Assembly: GCA_014898425.1 (NCBI GenBank)
Contig: RCSZ01000006.1
Location: 744,001 to 808,000, forward strand
Direction: 5' to 3'
Length of the DNA: 64,000 bases
Source of the DNA: Botryotinia globosa
Lineage: Eukaryota; Ascomycota; Leotiomycetes; Helotiales; Sclerotiniaceae
Positions 19,769-30,623 of the stretch are shown in pieces (the first letter of the stretch is position 1; every line of letters begins with the position of its first letter). The translations under genes were made by a program, and so were the position numbers. The notes under the pieces were generated by a model. That model was not told where the DNA came from, ran no database searches, and saw nothing but the letters and a program-made list of their open reading frames with translations.

Positions 19769-22700
19769 CTAGTTACTATTTCACGGGTTAGCGAATGTCG
19801 ACTATGAGTCAAGGAAAATTATCAACTTACTAAATTTGTAGAGGAGCAACTTGGTCGACTTGGTAAAGCCAGTTAGAGTTAAGTTCTTCCTTGATAAGCC
19901 AGTCGTAAGGAAATACGACAAGATGGCCTTGAATCATTGCCAATAGATCCTCAACATCTTCATTGGAGAGCAGGTCATCACTTCCCGAGAATCCCTTGCG
20001 GCTACCTCTCGTAGTACCACGACGTCTCTTCCTGACTGATCCAGTTTGATTCATAGGACTGCTATTTTCTCTTCTATCACCATTGGGTGTTGGTGTCGTG
20101 GAGAAGGTGGTCTTGCGGGTACTAGCTTGAGAAGTTGTACCATTAGTAGGAGGCACACCCAAAGCCGTAGCGTCGAGAGCAGGGAATGCTTCGTTGCCAG
20201 TTGGTCCAATAGGAGATACTGCTTCATCACGAGAAGCAATTTTCTCGTCAACCCCGTCATATTGACCCAAACGACTCTCATCAGATGTATTGATGGCTGC
20301 TCGAGCATCATGTTCTGCATTAGCGCTAGCAACCCATTCAGATACGGTTCCGAGAGGATGAGTGCCGCCTTGGCTATTCGGTTTTATCTTCTCGGAAAGA
20401 GGATTTCCGACTGAGCTTGAACCTGGAGGTCCATGTCGACTGGTCGCGTCTGGTCCCTCTCGCTCATTAGTCTTTCCACCTCCTTGTGCTTGTGCAAATC
20501 TTTCTGCATAAGCAACGAATTCTCTATACTCATGCCAATTCGTCACCTCACTATCTGGATTACACCTGAAGACTCTGCGATAGATCTTAGTATTGTTTTC
20601 GGCGATCTGTTGCCAAATTTCTTCCGCGAAAGAATAGTTCAATGGATCACGCATACAATCCTTATGGACTTGCGCCATATTGATGTCAGCTGTCAAGGGA
20701 TTGAAAGGTTTGGGTACAGTATTTCCGGAAGCATCTATAGTTATAGGTGGACCACCAATATCGGTATCATCCATAACTGGCAATGCTGGTAATTGAGAAA
20801 GTTGTGAAAGGCCAAGCTGCTCTGTTGTTCTCCTTACCAATTGAGGAGGAGGCGGCAATCCGTTGTAGCCTTCTCCACCATCCGAGCTGTTCTTTCTTGG
20901 AGGTGGCACAGATCGCGCATGAGGTCTCTTAGGTTGATTCAAAGTACCCTTGCCTTCTGGAGCAACATCAGTGACTAGCACTTCGCGACCGCCCTCAACT
21001 AGAACAGAATCTCTACCCCTCGTCTGTCCTATTTGTGATAGAGATTTCAGTTTATCAGTTCCATCACCGTCCACGTCTGCTGCATGAGCCGCGTTATTTG
21101 TGACTCTTTTATCCGTGGTCAATGGCTTGAACTTTTCAGGTTGTATGTTGGGATTGCCTTCTTGTTCCCAATCAACATCGTGATTAAAGCTGCGTATATT
21201 CTCATTCAAAGCAACACGGGTAGAGAATTCATTAGAAACCCCCTTGGCCGGCGATGGACTACCGTCGCTACCATCATCTTCCTCATCGTCATATATTCCA
21301 TCCATCTGTGCTTTGAATTCTTCTTCTTCGCGGTCCAGTTCATGAGTCTTTTCATCTTCCATAATCTCATCCACATCCAATCCCAGATGTTCTCGCATAA
21401 GACGCATGCGTAATTCATGGGCAAATTTTCCAACAAGATATGGTTTACCATCCATTGTCGACCATATCATATCAGTATCTCGAACAACGGCAGCAGTTTC
21501 CGAGTCTCTATTGCCCAACATAGATCTCTCGTTGATATTAGCAGAACCAATCAAGGCAATTCTATCATCCACAATGATGACCTTGGCGTGAATGTACAAT
21601 TGCTCTGTAACGACCATCTTCTTTGGACCAATTCGACCCCATGTTCTGAGACTATAGAATTGTACAAATTCCTCGGGATCAATACCCTGACTCTTTAATC
21701 GTCCAAATATAGACCCATCACCACGACAGATACTTCGGAATTGACATTGCATGATCAAGCGCACACTTGTTCCTTCGGGTTCATCCACTGTATTCTGGAA
21801 CCCAGGCATAAGTGGTATGAGAATCATACACTTCCAACTCTCATTGTTTCGATAAGCGCGTATAGCACGCTCTACAATTGCATCACCGATCTTGTTGACA
21901 ATCTTTACATTCATCGTCTCGCAACTTGTGATAAAGAATTGATTCTCCATGTAGACGAAATGATCTGACTCTTCAATCATCTTGCAATAAGCAGTCATGA
22001 TACTATGCTCGGTATGTGTAAGACCTAGGGACCAATCACAAGCTGAACGCAAGATCTGGACTTCACAAGTTCCAGTAAGACCAAGATCTTCCAATTCGGC
22101 CTGATTGTAATCAGGGGGCGGAAGAAGGAAGGGTGTTGGTCTTGTCGGTGTACGGCCTCTAAGTACATAGTTCCACCTTTGCACGAAGTGTCTGGTCAAA
22201 TCCCTAGCAGGTTGACCGGCGACTTGCATCGCAACATCGTGCCAAGGCATACGAGGAGTCTTGGAACGATCATACATTTCTGCATAAGGTTCGTTGAGTT
22301 TGTAGAAATCTTGAACACGTGGATTGGAATAATCTTTTCCTGGCCAGAGCTGGCAGTGATCAGCATCTTTAGGCGAATCGGAATGCTCAAAACCTGTAGG
22401 TTTATCATCCACCACAGTATGCTGAGGAGTATCCCAACGACCAAAACAAAGATCGATGCCTCCAACAAAGGCAACTATGTGATCGACGATACAAATCTTT
22501 TCGTGATGCGCAAAGAAGAATTGATTCTTCTTGAATTGATTGGGCGATCTTTGTACGAAAATATTTGGGTGCAAATCCAACATAGAGAACTTTGTGAATT
22601 CAGAATCGATAGGAATAGCGGCCTCAACATTTCTGTAAACAATGATGAAAACCTTGACTCCTTCCCTAGCTTTCCTTTGTAGCAAACGATCAAGTCTCCA

Positions 22701-25253
22701 TTTCTGACTGATAGCAGCAGGTCTTCGCATGTAAAGTTGAGGACTGAGCCACCAATCGTGAATATAAATCACATCCTTTGCTTCATTGATTGCTCTAGAA
22801 ACATTCCACATGTAATCACGACCATCTACAAGCCATTGCGCAGTGACCCCAGTTCTCACTGGAGCGAAACTACCAAATCTATGTTCCTTCGCCCATGGTG
22901 TGTTAGCGGCCATGAATTTTAACGACTCCTCGAATTGTCTGAGCTGACGTTCATTCTTAGCCAGTAACTTGATCTTGCGCTCTGAGTTCTGAAGTTTGAG
23001 ACTGTGGTGTTGAGGGTGCTTAGCAGATCTACCCGCTTGTGAGACTTCCTCTTTCACTTTCGCTTTTCCTTTGCCCATTTCAGATATCTTTCTCCTCTTC
23101 TTCTGTATTTCAAACTTTCCATCCACCAAATACACATCATAAATGTGCATGTTTTCTGGCGACTCAACACACACAAGATAACTGTGTCTAACCAAAAACC
23201 ATTTTGGAGAATGACGTTCGAAAAAGTTATTAGGCGTAAGTATTCTCCTAACATCTAGCCCTTTTGCGGATTGAATAGCAAGATAGCCTTCCTTTCCATG
23301 ATAGCTACCTTCAGCAGCCAAACGTACTCCCATCGAAGATAATTCCAGAAATCTGCACAAGCGGTTACTATCCGCTCTGAAGATGAGCCATCGAATCATT
23401 TCTTGAAGATATTGTTCCAATCTTCTTCGTTGACGCTCATTGAATATCCTCTTCTGCTTTTCAGCACTGACTGCATTACCGCTAGCATCCAAGATGGCAC
23501 GAGTACTTTTTCGTGCAGCACTCATGGATGGACGCCTCTTGATTTTACGTTTCGGTTCTGCCTCGCTTTGCGTGGCCTCGCCGTGGGTTATGTCGCCATG
23601 ATTGGCTTCGCCGGCTGTTTCCTCCGCACGAACATTATCGGCCTCATCTTCATCACTTTCTCCTAGCCCTCGAACACCTCTGAAGTAAGGGAATGCGGAT
23701 TTTGGAAATCTTGGTTGCTTTGGTCGCGCGTGGGCTTCGTTCCCCAAGTACTTATCACTATTTCCTTGGAGCTTATACCGTAAATGTAGATTGGCGAAGT
23801 CCTTGAGGGAACGATGAATTATCCATTTCATCCGATTTGGACCACTTCCGTATTCAAGCTCAATTCGAAAGACTAGATGCCTCTCCGAGTCATCTGCGTC
23901 CTCTTCGGTAGGTCTGCTGTCCGTGATCTCAATTTTCAGTTGCTCAAGAAGGACTGGAATTCTCTTGTTTCCATGCTCATCGCGTTGCATCATGCTAGCA
24001 AACATAAGTACTGCAGGGGCGCCAGCCCGTAATTCCGCCATGAGTTCAGTAGATTTAAGATAGTCAACCTTGTCTTCCTTCTTGGCTTTGCCAGCAAAGA
24101 ATTTCATGCTATGCTTTATCATCCGCCACTTTTGAGTGCCAAAAGTACTAGCTCTTTCCGCGCCAAAATACCCCGGTCTTCTAGGTGTTTGCGCTTCGCC
24201 CTCACTTTGTCCCCCAAGTCCCGTCACTCTTCTGAATTGACTTGGTCTCTTTGACCTTGCGCCATCAACATTTGCAAAATCTTGTGCTTGTGGTGATGTA
24301 TCAGCAATTGATCCTCGGCCTGGCATCCATGAACTACCTCGTCGCCATGCGCTTTTCCCGTTAAAACGATCACGCCCTTCGCCTTCAGACAAATGACCTC
24401 TTTGTTCCAAAGACCCATCGGTTGCCCGCCTACCCAAGAAAAATGCCCGACTTCCACCTGGAGAATCTGATGGTCCAGCACGAAACCTCGGTGTATTGGG
24501 CGTACTGTCTTCTTCCTGTGGTCTTCTCGTTCGGCGTTTCTTTCTTATGCGCGCTGGTTGATTGGATGTACCTTCATCTGCAGTTTCTTCCGCATCTGCA
24601 TCGCTACCTTCCTCGTGCAATGTTTGTGGGATATTCGTAGCAATGGGAGTTGTTCCAAGTCCTTCATCAAAATAATTCGTAGGTGTGCTTTGACTTCTGC
24701 CATGCCCTTGCATCCCACTTGGGGTAGCTAACGCCTTTAATTTCGACATTATGGATACACCCCTCCTATCCCTCGCAGGCGTGTCATTGTCTTCTATACC
24801 CCATGAATCTTGTCGTGCGGAATTCGGAGGTTCAACAGTCGTCATATCTCTAGCGAATGACACACTACGTCTGCCGGGTGGAGTTGATATACCATTGGTT
24901 GCGGAATGGCTCTCATGAGGAAATGAAGATGGGGGAGGGACTGGGGAAAAGCTGGCGCCCGCATTATTGGCAGACGTTCCAGGAGAGATGGCATCTGAAG
25001 TAGAAGCGATGGGAGTATGATGTGCAACGCCACCATTCATATAATCGACTGCCTCTTCAGAAATATTGCTCGCTGCATTTGAGGTCGGTGTAGGTATAGC
25101 CAGATTGAGTGAATTTCCAGGCTTCTCAGAACTCACAGTCCGTAGACCCGATGGTCGTACAGTTGAAGCTCCATTTCCATGAGTGTTTATAGGCGATTGT
25201 GAGCGTGGAGTTCGTGTCGATGGTGAAATTGAGCCTGTTGTGCTTTGTGCCAT
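19769..25253 (-). CDS. PLD1: Phospholipase D (PX-PH-type, Spo14-like)
   Basis: The main exon 25253-19831 encodes about 1807 residues, and a predicted 7-nt last exon (19775-19769) follows a 55-bp intron (19776-19830, GTAAGT donor). The last exon would change the end from a stop directly after LQI to LQIYN, for 1809 residues. The N-terminus is a long Ser/Pro-rich disordered region. PX-like sequence lies at about 450-560, and a PH-like part follows it. Two HKD catalytic motifs are clear: HEKICIVD at about 917-924 and HAKVIIVD at about 1222-1229. PLD hydrolyses phosphatidylcholine to phosphatidic acid and choline, acting in membrane traffic and signalling (family knowledge). The long disordered region after the second HKD, rich in Pro, Asp and Ser, is unusual in size. 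The gene is divergent from the hydrolase at 27112. Confidence 0.93.
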
Positions 25254-25556
25254 GGTAAACTCTAGGTTCTGGTGGTAGGGGGATTCTTTCTAGAAGTAAT
25301 CTCGATTTCCTGCAAGCTGGAGGTCCGGTAAGGACAATATCGTGCTATTAGATGTATATCGCAAAGATCATTGTGAGCAATTCTGTTGTAAGTTGTAGAG
25401 TTTAATCGAGTCGAATTCCCTTTCAAGAGTGTGAATACGATATTGAGAGTTCCAAGGGTGTTCGAGTTTGGTTGATGTTGAGGGGGAACCAAGGTATGGG
25501 TCTGTTGATCGTTTCCAATTGATTGAATTGTTCGACAGCTCAATTGCCAACCTCGA

Positions 25557-25566
25557 TACTCGAGTA
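25557..25566. promoter_or_regulatory. Palindrome TACTCGAGTA (copy 1)
   Basis: A perfect 10-bp palindrome about 305 bp upstream of the PLD ATG. The same word recurs before other genes in the window (see the 25658, 27077, 38410 and 40421 entries), so it may be a binding site. Function is inferred only. Confidence 0.35.
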
Positions 25567-25657
25567 GATAGGTAGGGAATGGACAGAGTAATAGGTACCT
25601 ATATCGCGTGAAAGAGTGAGCAAGAGATTTGACAATTGAAAATGTTTCTCATGTACC

Positions 25658-25667
25658 TACTCGAGTA
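25658..25667. promoter_or_regulatory. Palindrome TACTCGAGTA (copy 2)
   Basis: A second perfect copy in the PLD promoter, preceded by TACC, about 100 bp from the first. Confidence 0.35.
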
Positions 25668-25874
25668 CGAAGGATGGATCTTACAAAAGGTTGGTATGGT
25701 ATACTGGTACTCGAAGAATAAATAAAGGGTCGATCGGGGGATTTTGTATTATTAGAATTCCTGGGTGGTAATTCAAAGAAAATAGGGAGCCAATCTCCCA
25801 GGGATCACTGTTAGATACATAGGAAATGACGTTTGACTAGGGGTCACCGTACACCGTAGATCCCCTTTTAATAA

Positions 25875-26690
25875 GATTATATAGTATATATATATATAGG
25901 TATTGGATGATATAGTACATAGTATATAGTATATATAGGAATTGGATGGTATAGTGCATAGTATATATATATAGGTATTGGATGATATAATACATAGTAT
26001 ATAGTATATATATAGGTATTGGATGATATAGTATATAGTATATATATATAGATATTAGATGGTATAGTACATAGTATATATATATAGATATTAGATGATA
26101 TAGTACATAGTATATATATAGGTATTAGATGATATAGTACACAGTACATATATATATATATACATAGGTATTAGATGATATAGTACATAGTATATATATA
26201 GGTATTAGATAGTATAGTGCATAATATATATATAGGTATTAGATAGTATAGTGCATAATATATATATAGATATTAGATGGTATAGTACATAGTATATATA
26301 GATATTAGATGATATAGTACATAGTATATATAGGTATTAGATGATATAGTACACAGTACATATATATATATATACATAGGTATTAGATGATATAGTACAT
26401 AGTATATAATATATATAGATATTAGATGATATAGTATATAGTATATATATAGGTATTAAATGATATAATATATAGTATATATATATATATATATATAGGT
26501 ATTAAATGATATAATATATAGTATATAGTATATATAGATATTAGATGATATAGTACATAATATATATATAGGTATTAAATGATATAGTACACAGTATATA
26601 TATATATATATACATAGGTATTAGATGATATAATACACAGTACATATATATATATATATAGGTATCTACCTATATATATAGGTATCTATA
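25875..26690. repeat. AT-rich minisatellite (about 20 units)
   Basis: About 20 imperfect copies of a unit with the core GGTATTAGATGATATAGTAC are joined by TATATA tracts of varying length, with unit length about 30-46 bp. A four-unit block ending in the GTACACAG/TACATATATA variant occurs twice (about 26055-26200 and 26265-26405), suggesting duplication of a higher-order block. It lies between the divergent PLD and hydrolase genes. Reading frames across it are artefacts of the repeat. Confidence 0.85.
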
Positions 26691-27111
26691 TATCTATAAA
26701 ACCTCTTCATCTATTCCGTAATCGGTCAGACATCTTCGTCCTCAAACACTGCTTAGGTAAATACTTGATCGACTGTGAACATTATCTGGGGAAGACACAG
26801 GGAGAGGAAGGAGATATCTATAAACTACTTATCATCTTGACTAATTCAACCAGATAGACAGACAGACCCCTTCCCTTCCCTTCCCTTGCCTTGCCATGAG
26901 TAGGTAAGTGGAGTAAAGATCTTGCATTGCATTCACAACCCCACTCCTTCTTTTATCCTACACCACCTTGAGGTTATGAACCTTGATAATCTTCTCATCC
27001 GAGCTTAATACAGTAGCTTTGTTCAAACGGGTGTTCGCTTCTCCATCTAGCTTTCAAGACCTACCTACCTACCTAGTACTCGAGTATATATCAGAATTCG
27101 CTTCAAACATC
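26691..27111. promoter_or_regulatory. Hydrolase promoter region
   Basis: Sequence between the minisatellite and the hydrolase ATG. It includes a CTTCCCTTCCCTTCCC-like run near 26870-26895, CTACCTACCTACCTA at about 27061-27075, and TACTCGAGTA at 27077-27086. These are typical promoter features of this genome. Confidence 0.45.
27077..27086. promoter_or_regulatory. Palindrome TACTCGAGTA (copy 3)
   Basis: A perfect copy 26 bp before the hydrolase start codon, directly after a CTACC run. Confidence 0.35.
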
Positions 27112-28665
27112 ATGGCTACCCCTAACCCCCTTGAAAATGCTCCTCCAGCTATATCTATATCGGAAAAAACCTTTCACATCGCTGGCATCCTAACAACCAT
27201 TTATGGTCTCGAGGAAATATCCCCATCGTGTACATCCATATCATGTCTCTGGCTTCTCCACCCACGACTCCAAACCAAGAAAATCATGGAAAATGTAGCT
27301 TCGACTTGTATTCGAGGATGGAATTCACAATCAGGTTCCAATCGAACGGTTGGCTTGATCGCGGTTGCTTTTGATCAAAGAAATCATGGAAGCAGAGAAG
27401 TCAATGCTTTAGCAAATGAATCGTGGAGAGATGGTAATGAGACTCATGCTCAAGATATGTTCAGGTTCGACACCTTGTAGTATGCGTGGATTGAAAATGG
27501 CTCATCCAGTGTAGTATATTTCATGGAACGGCAATGGATACAAGTCTCTTGATAGATCATTTACCTTCCTACATCTTCAATACCAGAGATTCCCCCTCCA
27601 TCGACCAACATCTCGTCTTGGGTATCTCTCTCGGAGGTCATTCAGCATGGCAAGTTTTGTTTGCTGATCCAAGAGTCACTGCTGGTGTGGTGATTATTGG
27701 ATGCCCTGATTACTTGCGTAAGTTTGCTTTCACAAACATTAGAACCCAAAAAGACTTACGACATGTTGGATGGACATGTGCGTCTTCACTCTACACTTTA
27801 TTATAGACTTTATTAGCCAGAGCATCTGGAAATAAGCTGTTTCCATTTTTGGGACGAAAAAGAAGAGATCCTCAAGTGAGCCACGCATTCGGGAAGAATT
27901 TTTTCCAAACTCATCCAAAAACGGCCAATAATTATCCTCCCAACGTAAATGCGTGGGTTGAAATCTCAAGATCAATCTGGGAAAAGCTACCTCATGATAT
28001 CACCAAGACCCCTCAGCAAGCAATAAACACTATCGATAATAGAATCAAGCGAAGAAGGAAAAAGCAGATTCGCTCCTACAAAAACAATCCTCCACGCATC
28101 AAAAAAGAGGAGAATATACACACAACACACAAACCAGCCTACCACTAAACCCCTACTAACACCCACCCCAGGAATAATGACCGACCGAGCGCGCCTCTCC
28201 AAACTTCCCACCTACACATCCACCTCTCCCCCCGGCATCTCTTTCCAGGGAAGCAAAGACTTCCCGCCCGCCCTGATATCCAGTCTCCAAAAATGGGACC
28301 CGGCATCCATTCTCTTCGGAACATCTCCCATCCCCTCGACCTCCCCACCATCCCCTCAAGCCCAATCTCTCTACACACCCATCCTCACGCAAAACCTCGC
28401 CCACAAGCGAATCCTCGTTTGCTCCGGCGCCGACGATAAATTAGTCCCCTATCATTGTTCTGCGCCCTTTCTCCAATTTCTGAAGAATGCCACCGATGCG
28501 CAAACAGGCTGGTGGAAGGAAGGTGCCTTGTTTTTGGACGATAGAGTCTATCCCGGAGTGGGTCATGCGTTTAGTAAGGATATGCTGGGTGATACGATGA
28601 AGTTTGTGAATGAGACGCTGGCTGGGAAGATGGGAGAGGGTACGGGCAGTCAGGCCAGGATTTAA
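27112..28665 (+). CDS. Alpha/beta hydrolase (prolyl-oligopeptidase-like serine hydrolase)
   Basis: Three exons: 27112-27464, 27515-27717 and 28172-28665, giving 349 residues. Intron 1 is 50 bp. Intron 2 is 454 bp (GTAAGT donor, CTAAC branch, CCCCAG acceptor), much longer than other introns here. The nucleophile elbow GISLGG has Ser156, the acid is Asp273 or Asp274 in SGADDKLVP, and the histidine is His317 in PGVGHAF, so the triad looks complete. DQRNHG at about 89-94 resembles the oxyanion/strand-4 region. There is no signal peptide, so it is probably cytosolic. Substrate is unknown: likely an ester or peptide. It is divergent from PLD across the minisatellite. Confidence 0.85.
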
Positions 28666-29312
28666 GTTTTGTGGATGGGTGGGAGCAGGGGGAGCATGGG
28701 GAGGAAGGAGAATGTAAGAAGGGAATTTTAGGCTTTACCGCAGGAGTATATAGATAGAGCGATATTTCCTAGGTAGATTGATTCTTTAACTATCCGTCTA
28801 TCTGTCTATCGTTTCCTTTGAAATGTACACCAGTTGTGCTAGCACTTCTCCCTTTCTCAATTTTTTACTGCTTTATTTCGCACGTTACTACATAATAATC
28901 AGTAGTGAAGTCATGATTGCTTTCCCCAACATGCAAGAGAATGGTTGTACAAGTACAATTGATTGATTATCATTCATCTTTAGCCTGTTTAGACACACTC
29001 TAAACTCAACCCAAGACCTTCCTGATGCATTTCAAAGAAGATGCTCCTCCCATATCCACTCAGAAACGAGTAGAACTAGTCTGTTTGTCATAAAGCTCAA
29101 AGTCTATATCTGCCCTTCTTCCATTTCTTCAATCATAAAATGGCATGGCATATACCTAAGATTATCCTCCAACCAGCTTGCGAAATTATCGCATGAAGCA
29201 TACCTAACTTTTCAAGACCCCACTCCAAAGAAAGTTTCCCTCGTGTGTCTTGCTAAAACTTCTTCTCGCGCCTTTCAAATTTTCCCGCAACAAACTTTTT
29301 ATATCTCGCCCC
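28666..29312. other. Convergent intergenic region
   Basis: Non-coding DNA between the hydrolase stop and the stop of the GGCT-like gene. It has no credible ORF and no marked repeat. Confidence 0.5.
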
Positions 29313-30623
29313 CTACTTCATCGGTATTGGAACATGAGGATATTGCACCCAAATCCTCACATCACTCTCTACCCACTCATCCGGAATTCCTCTCATACAC
29401 CCCTCTATAATCCCTCTATTAACCCTCTCATTATATCCCTCTCCCAATCCCATGCCCCCAGGTGTTCCCGTAAAAACCACTACATCCCTCTCCATTTTTA
29501 CCTCCTTCAATCTCCTCTTCAATCCCCACCCCATCCCAAACGCTCGTCCAAACCCCTCGCATTTCAATCTCATAACATCCGCACGCGCCATGCCAAATTG
29601 TGGTTCCGATGGCTTTTTATCCAGCTCAAGAAGTGTGTAAAGTGTACTCTCATGAACCTCCCATATCAATCCATAGACGGATTTATCAACAGTATTATAC
29701 TCTGCTTCTGCTTCCTCGGTCTTCAAGTCCGAATCCGGTACGATGTTTCGATAGCAACATACTCCCTCAATCGTCTCATCAACACAAAACATCCATCCAT
29801 CCAATCTTCCTATTCCAAGTAACTTCACATCCGGACATATGGTTTCCATAAGTTCCTCGCACATATCTGCTCCGACGGCGAAAAATCGAATAGTGGGACT
29901 GGGATCAGGAGCAGGTTTGTGATTGGCAGCAGCCATATCTTGACGAATTTTCTCCTTCTGAAGAGCTTCATATATTTGCTTTTGAAGTTTCTCTTCAACT
30001 CCAGTCATCTCCTTTTTCGTAGGAAGAATGGGAGTAGAAATTTCATCTTCTTGGCTAAAGTTCATGTTACGCCAATCTTCAGATGCGGTTGTGGAGTTTC
30101 TGTCGGATCTGAGTTCGTCTTCTGAACCTTCCATGTCTGAAAGTAGGATTTGTTGGGTATGGGGAACGTTCATTTGCATATCGTCGATTTCGATTGAGAG
30201 TTCGAGTTCTGGTTCTGATGAATCTTCATCTTTGATTTCTTCGTCGGAATCTTCGTTCTCATTTTCGTCTTCCTCGTTGACATTTCTCTCCTCGCCGTCA
30301 TCTTCTCCATCATCTTCTCCATCCCCACACCCGTCACCATATCCATTCATATTCTCATCATCCTCATCCTCGCCTTCATTCTTGTTCTCATCATTGTCTC
30401 CACCCGGTCGTTCAACCCGACTATGGCCATACGAACCTCTATATCCACGTCCATCTCGATACAAGGAACGAGTATATCCACTCATAAACTCGCGCTCATC
30501 ATGACGGCTTCCATCTTCTCGCGGTGGAGAAATTGAAACTGATTCGGGCTCCGAGTCAGATATGTATGGTGGAATGGAATTTGAACGACAAGGAGATGCG
30601 CTTTCATTTTTTATGGCGGACAT
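29313..30623 (-). CDS. Gamma-glutamylcyclotransferase-like protein with acidic N-terminus
   Basis: Single-exon gene for 436 residues from the ATG at 30623 (MSAIKNES). The open frame extends 13 codons further upstream but without an ATG. Residues about 80-160 form a very acidic Asp/Glu/Asn/Gly repeat-like region. The C-terminal domain from about 255 resembles the GGCT/butirosin-type fold: FFAVGADMCEELM stands where family members have YFAYGSN, followed by GRLDGWMFCV and later VYGLIWEV and LYTLLELDKK. Canonical members cyclise gamma-glutamyl dipeptides. Here the YGSN loop is changed to VGAD, so catalysis is doubtful and another role is possible. Acidic repeats suggest nuclear or protein-binding function (inference). 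Confidence 0.7.
   Translation of the reverse strand: MSAIKNESASPCRSNSIPPYISDSEPESVSISPPREDGSRHDEREFMSGYTRSLYRDGRGYRGSYGHSRVERPGGDNDENKNEGEDEDDENMNGYGDGCGDGEDDGEDDGEERNVNEEDENENEDSDEEIKDEDSSEPELELSIEIDDMQMNVPHTQQILLSDMEGSEDELRSDRNSTTASEDWRNMNFSQEDEISTPILPTKKEMTGVEEKLQKQIYEALQKEKIRQDMAAANHKPAPDPSPTIRFFAVGADMCEELMETICPDVKLLGIGRLDGWMFCVDETIEGVCCYRNIVPDSDLKTEEAEAEYNTVDKSVYGLIWEVHESTLYTLLELDKKPSEPQFGMARADVMRLKCEGFGRAFGMGWGLKRRLKEVKMERDVVVFTGTPGGMGLGEGYNERVNRGIIEGCMRGIPDEWVESDVRIWVQYPHVPIPMK

Larger units (their letters stand above)
25254..25870. promoter_or_regulatory. PLD promoter/leader region
   Basis: About 600 bp upstream of the PLD start codon. It contains two perfect TACTCGAGTA palindromes (25557-25566 and 25658-25667) and a partial TACTCGA at about 25708, beside TAGGTAGG and TACCTAC runs. 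No credible ORF is present. Confidence 0.45.

Noticed and set aside
20046..24640. Many ORFs opposite or within PLD
   Set aside because: Shadow frames of the 1807-codon gene; no domains.
25877..26149. Minus-strand Tyr/Ile/Pro repeat frame
   Set aside because: It is produced by the AT-rich minisatellite; composition follows the repeat and there is no start context.
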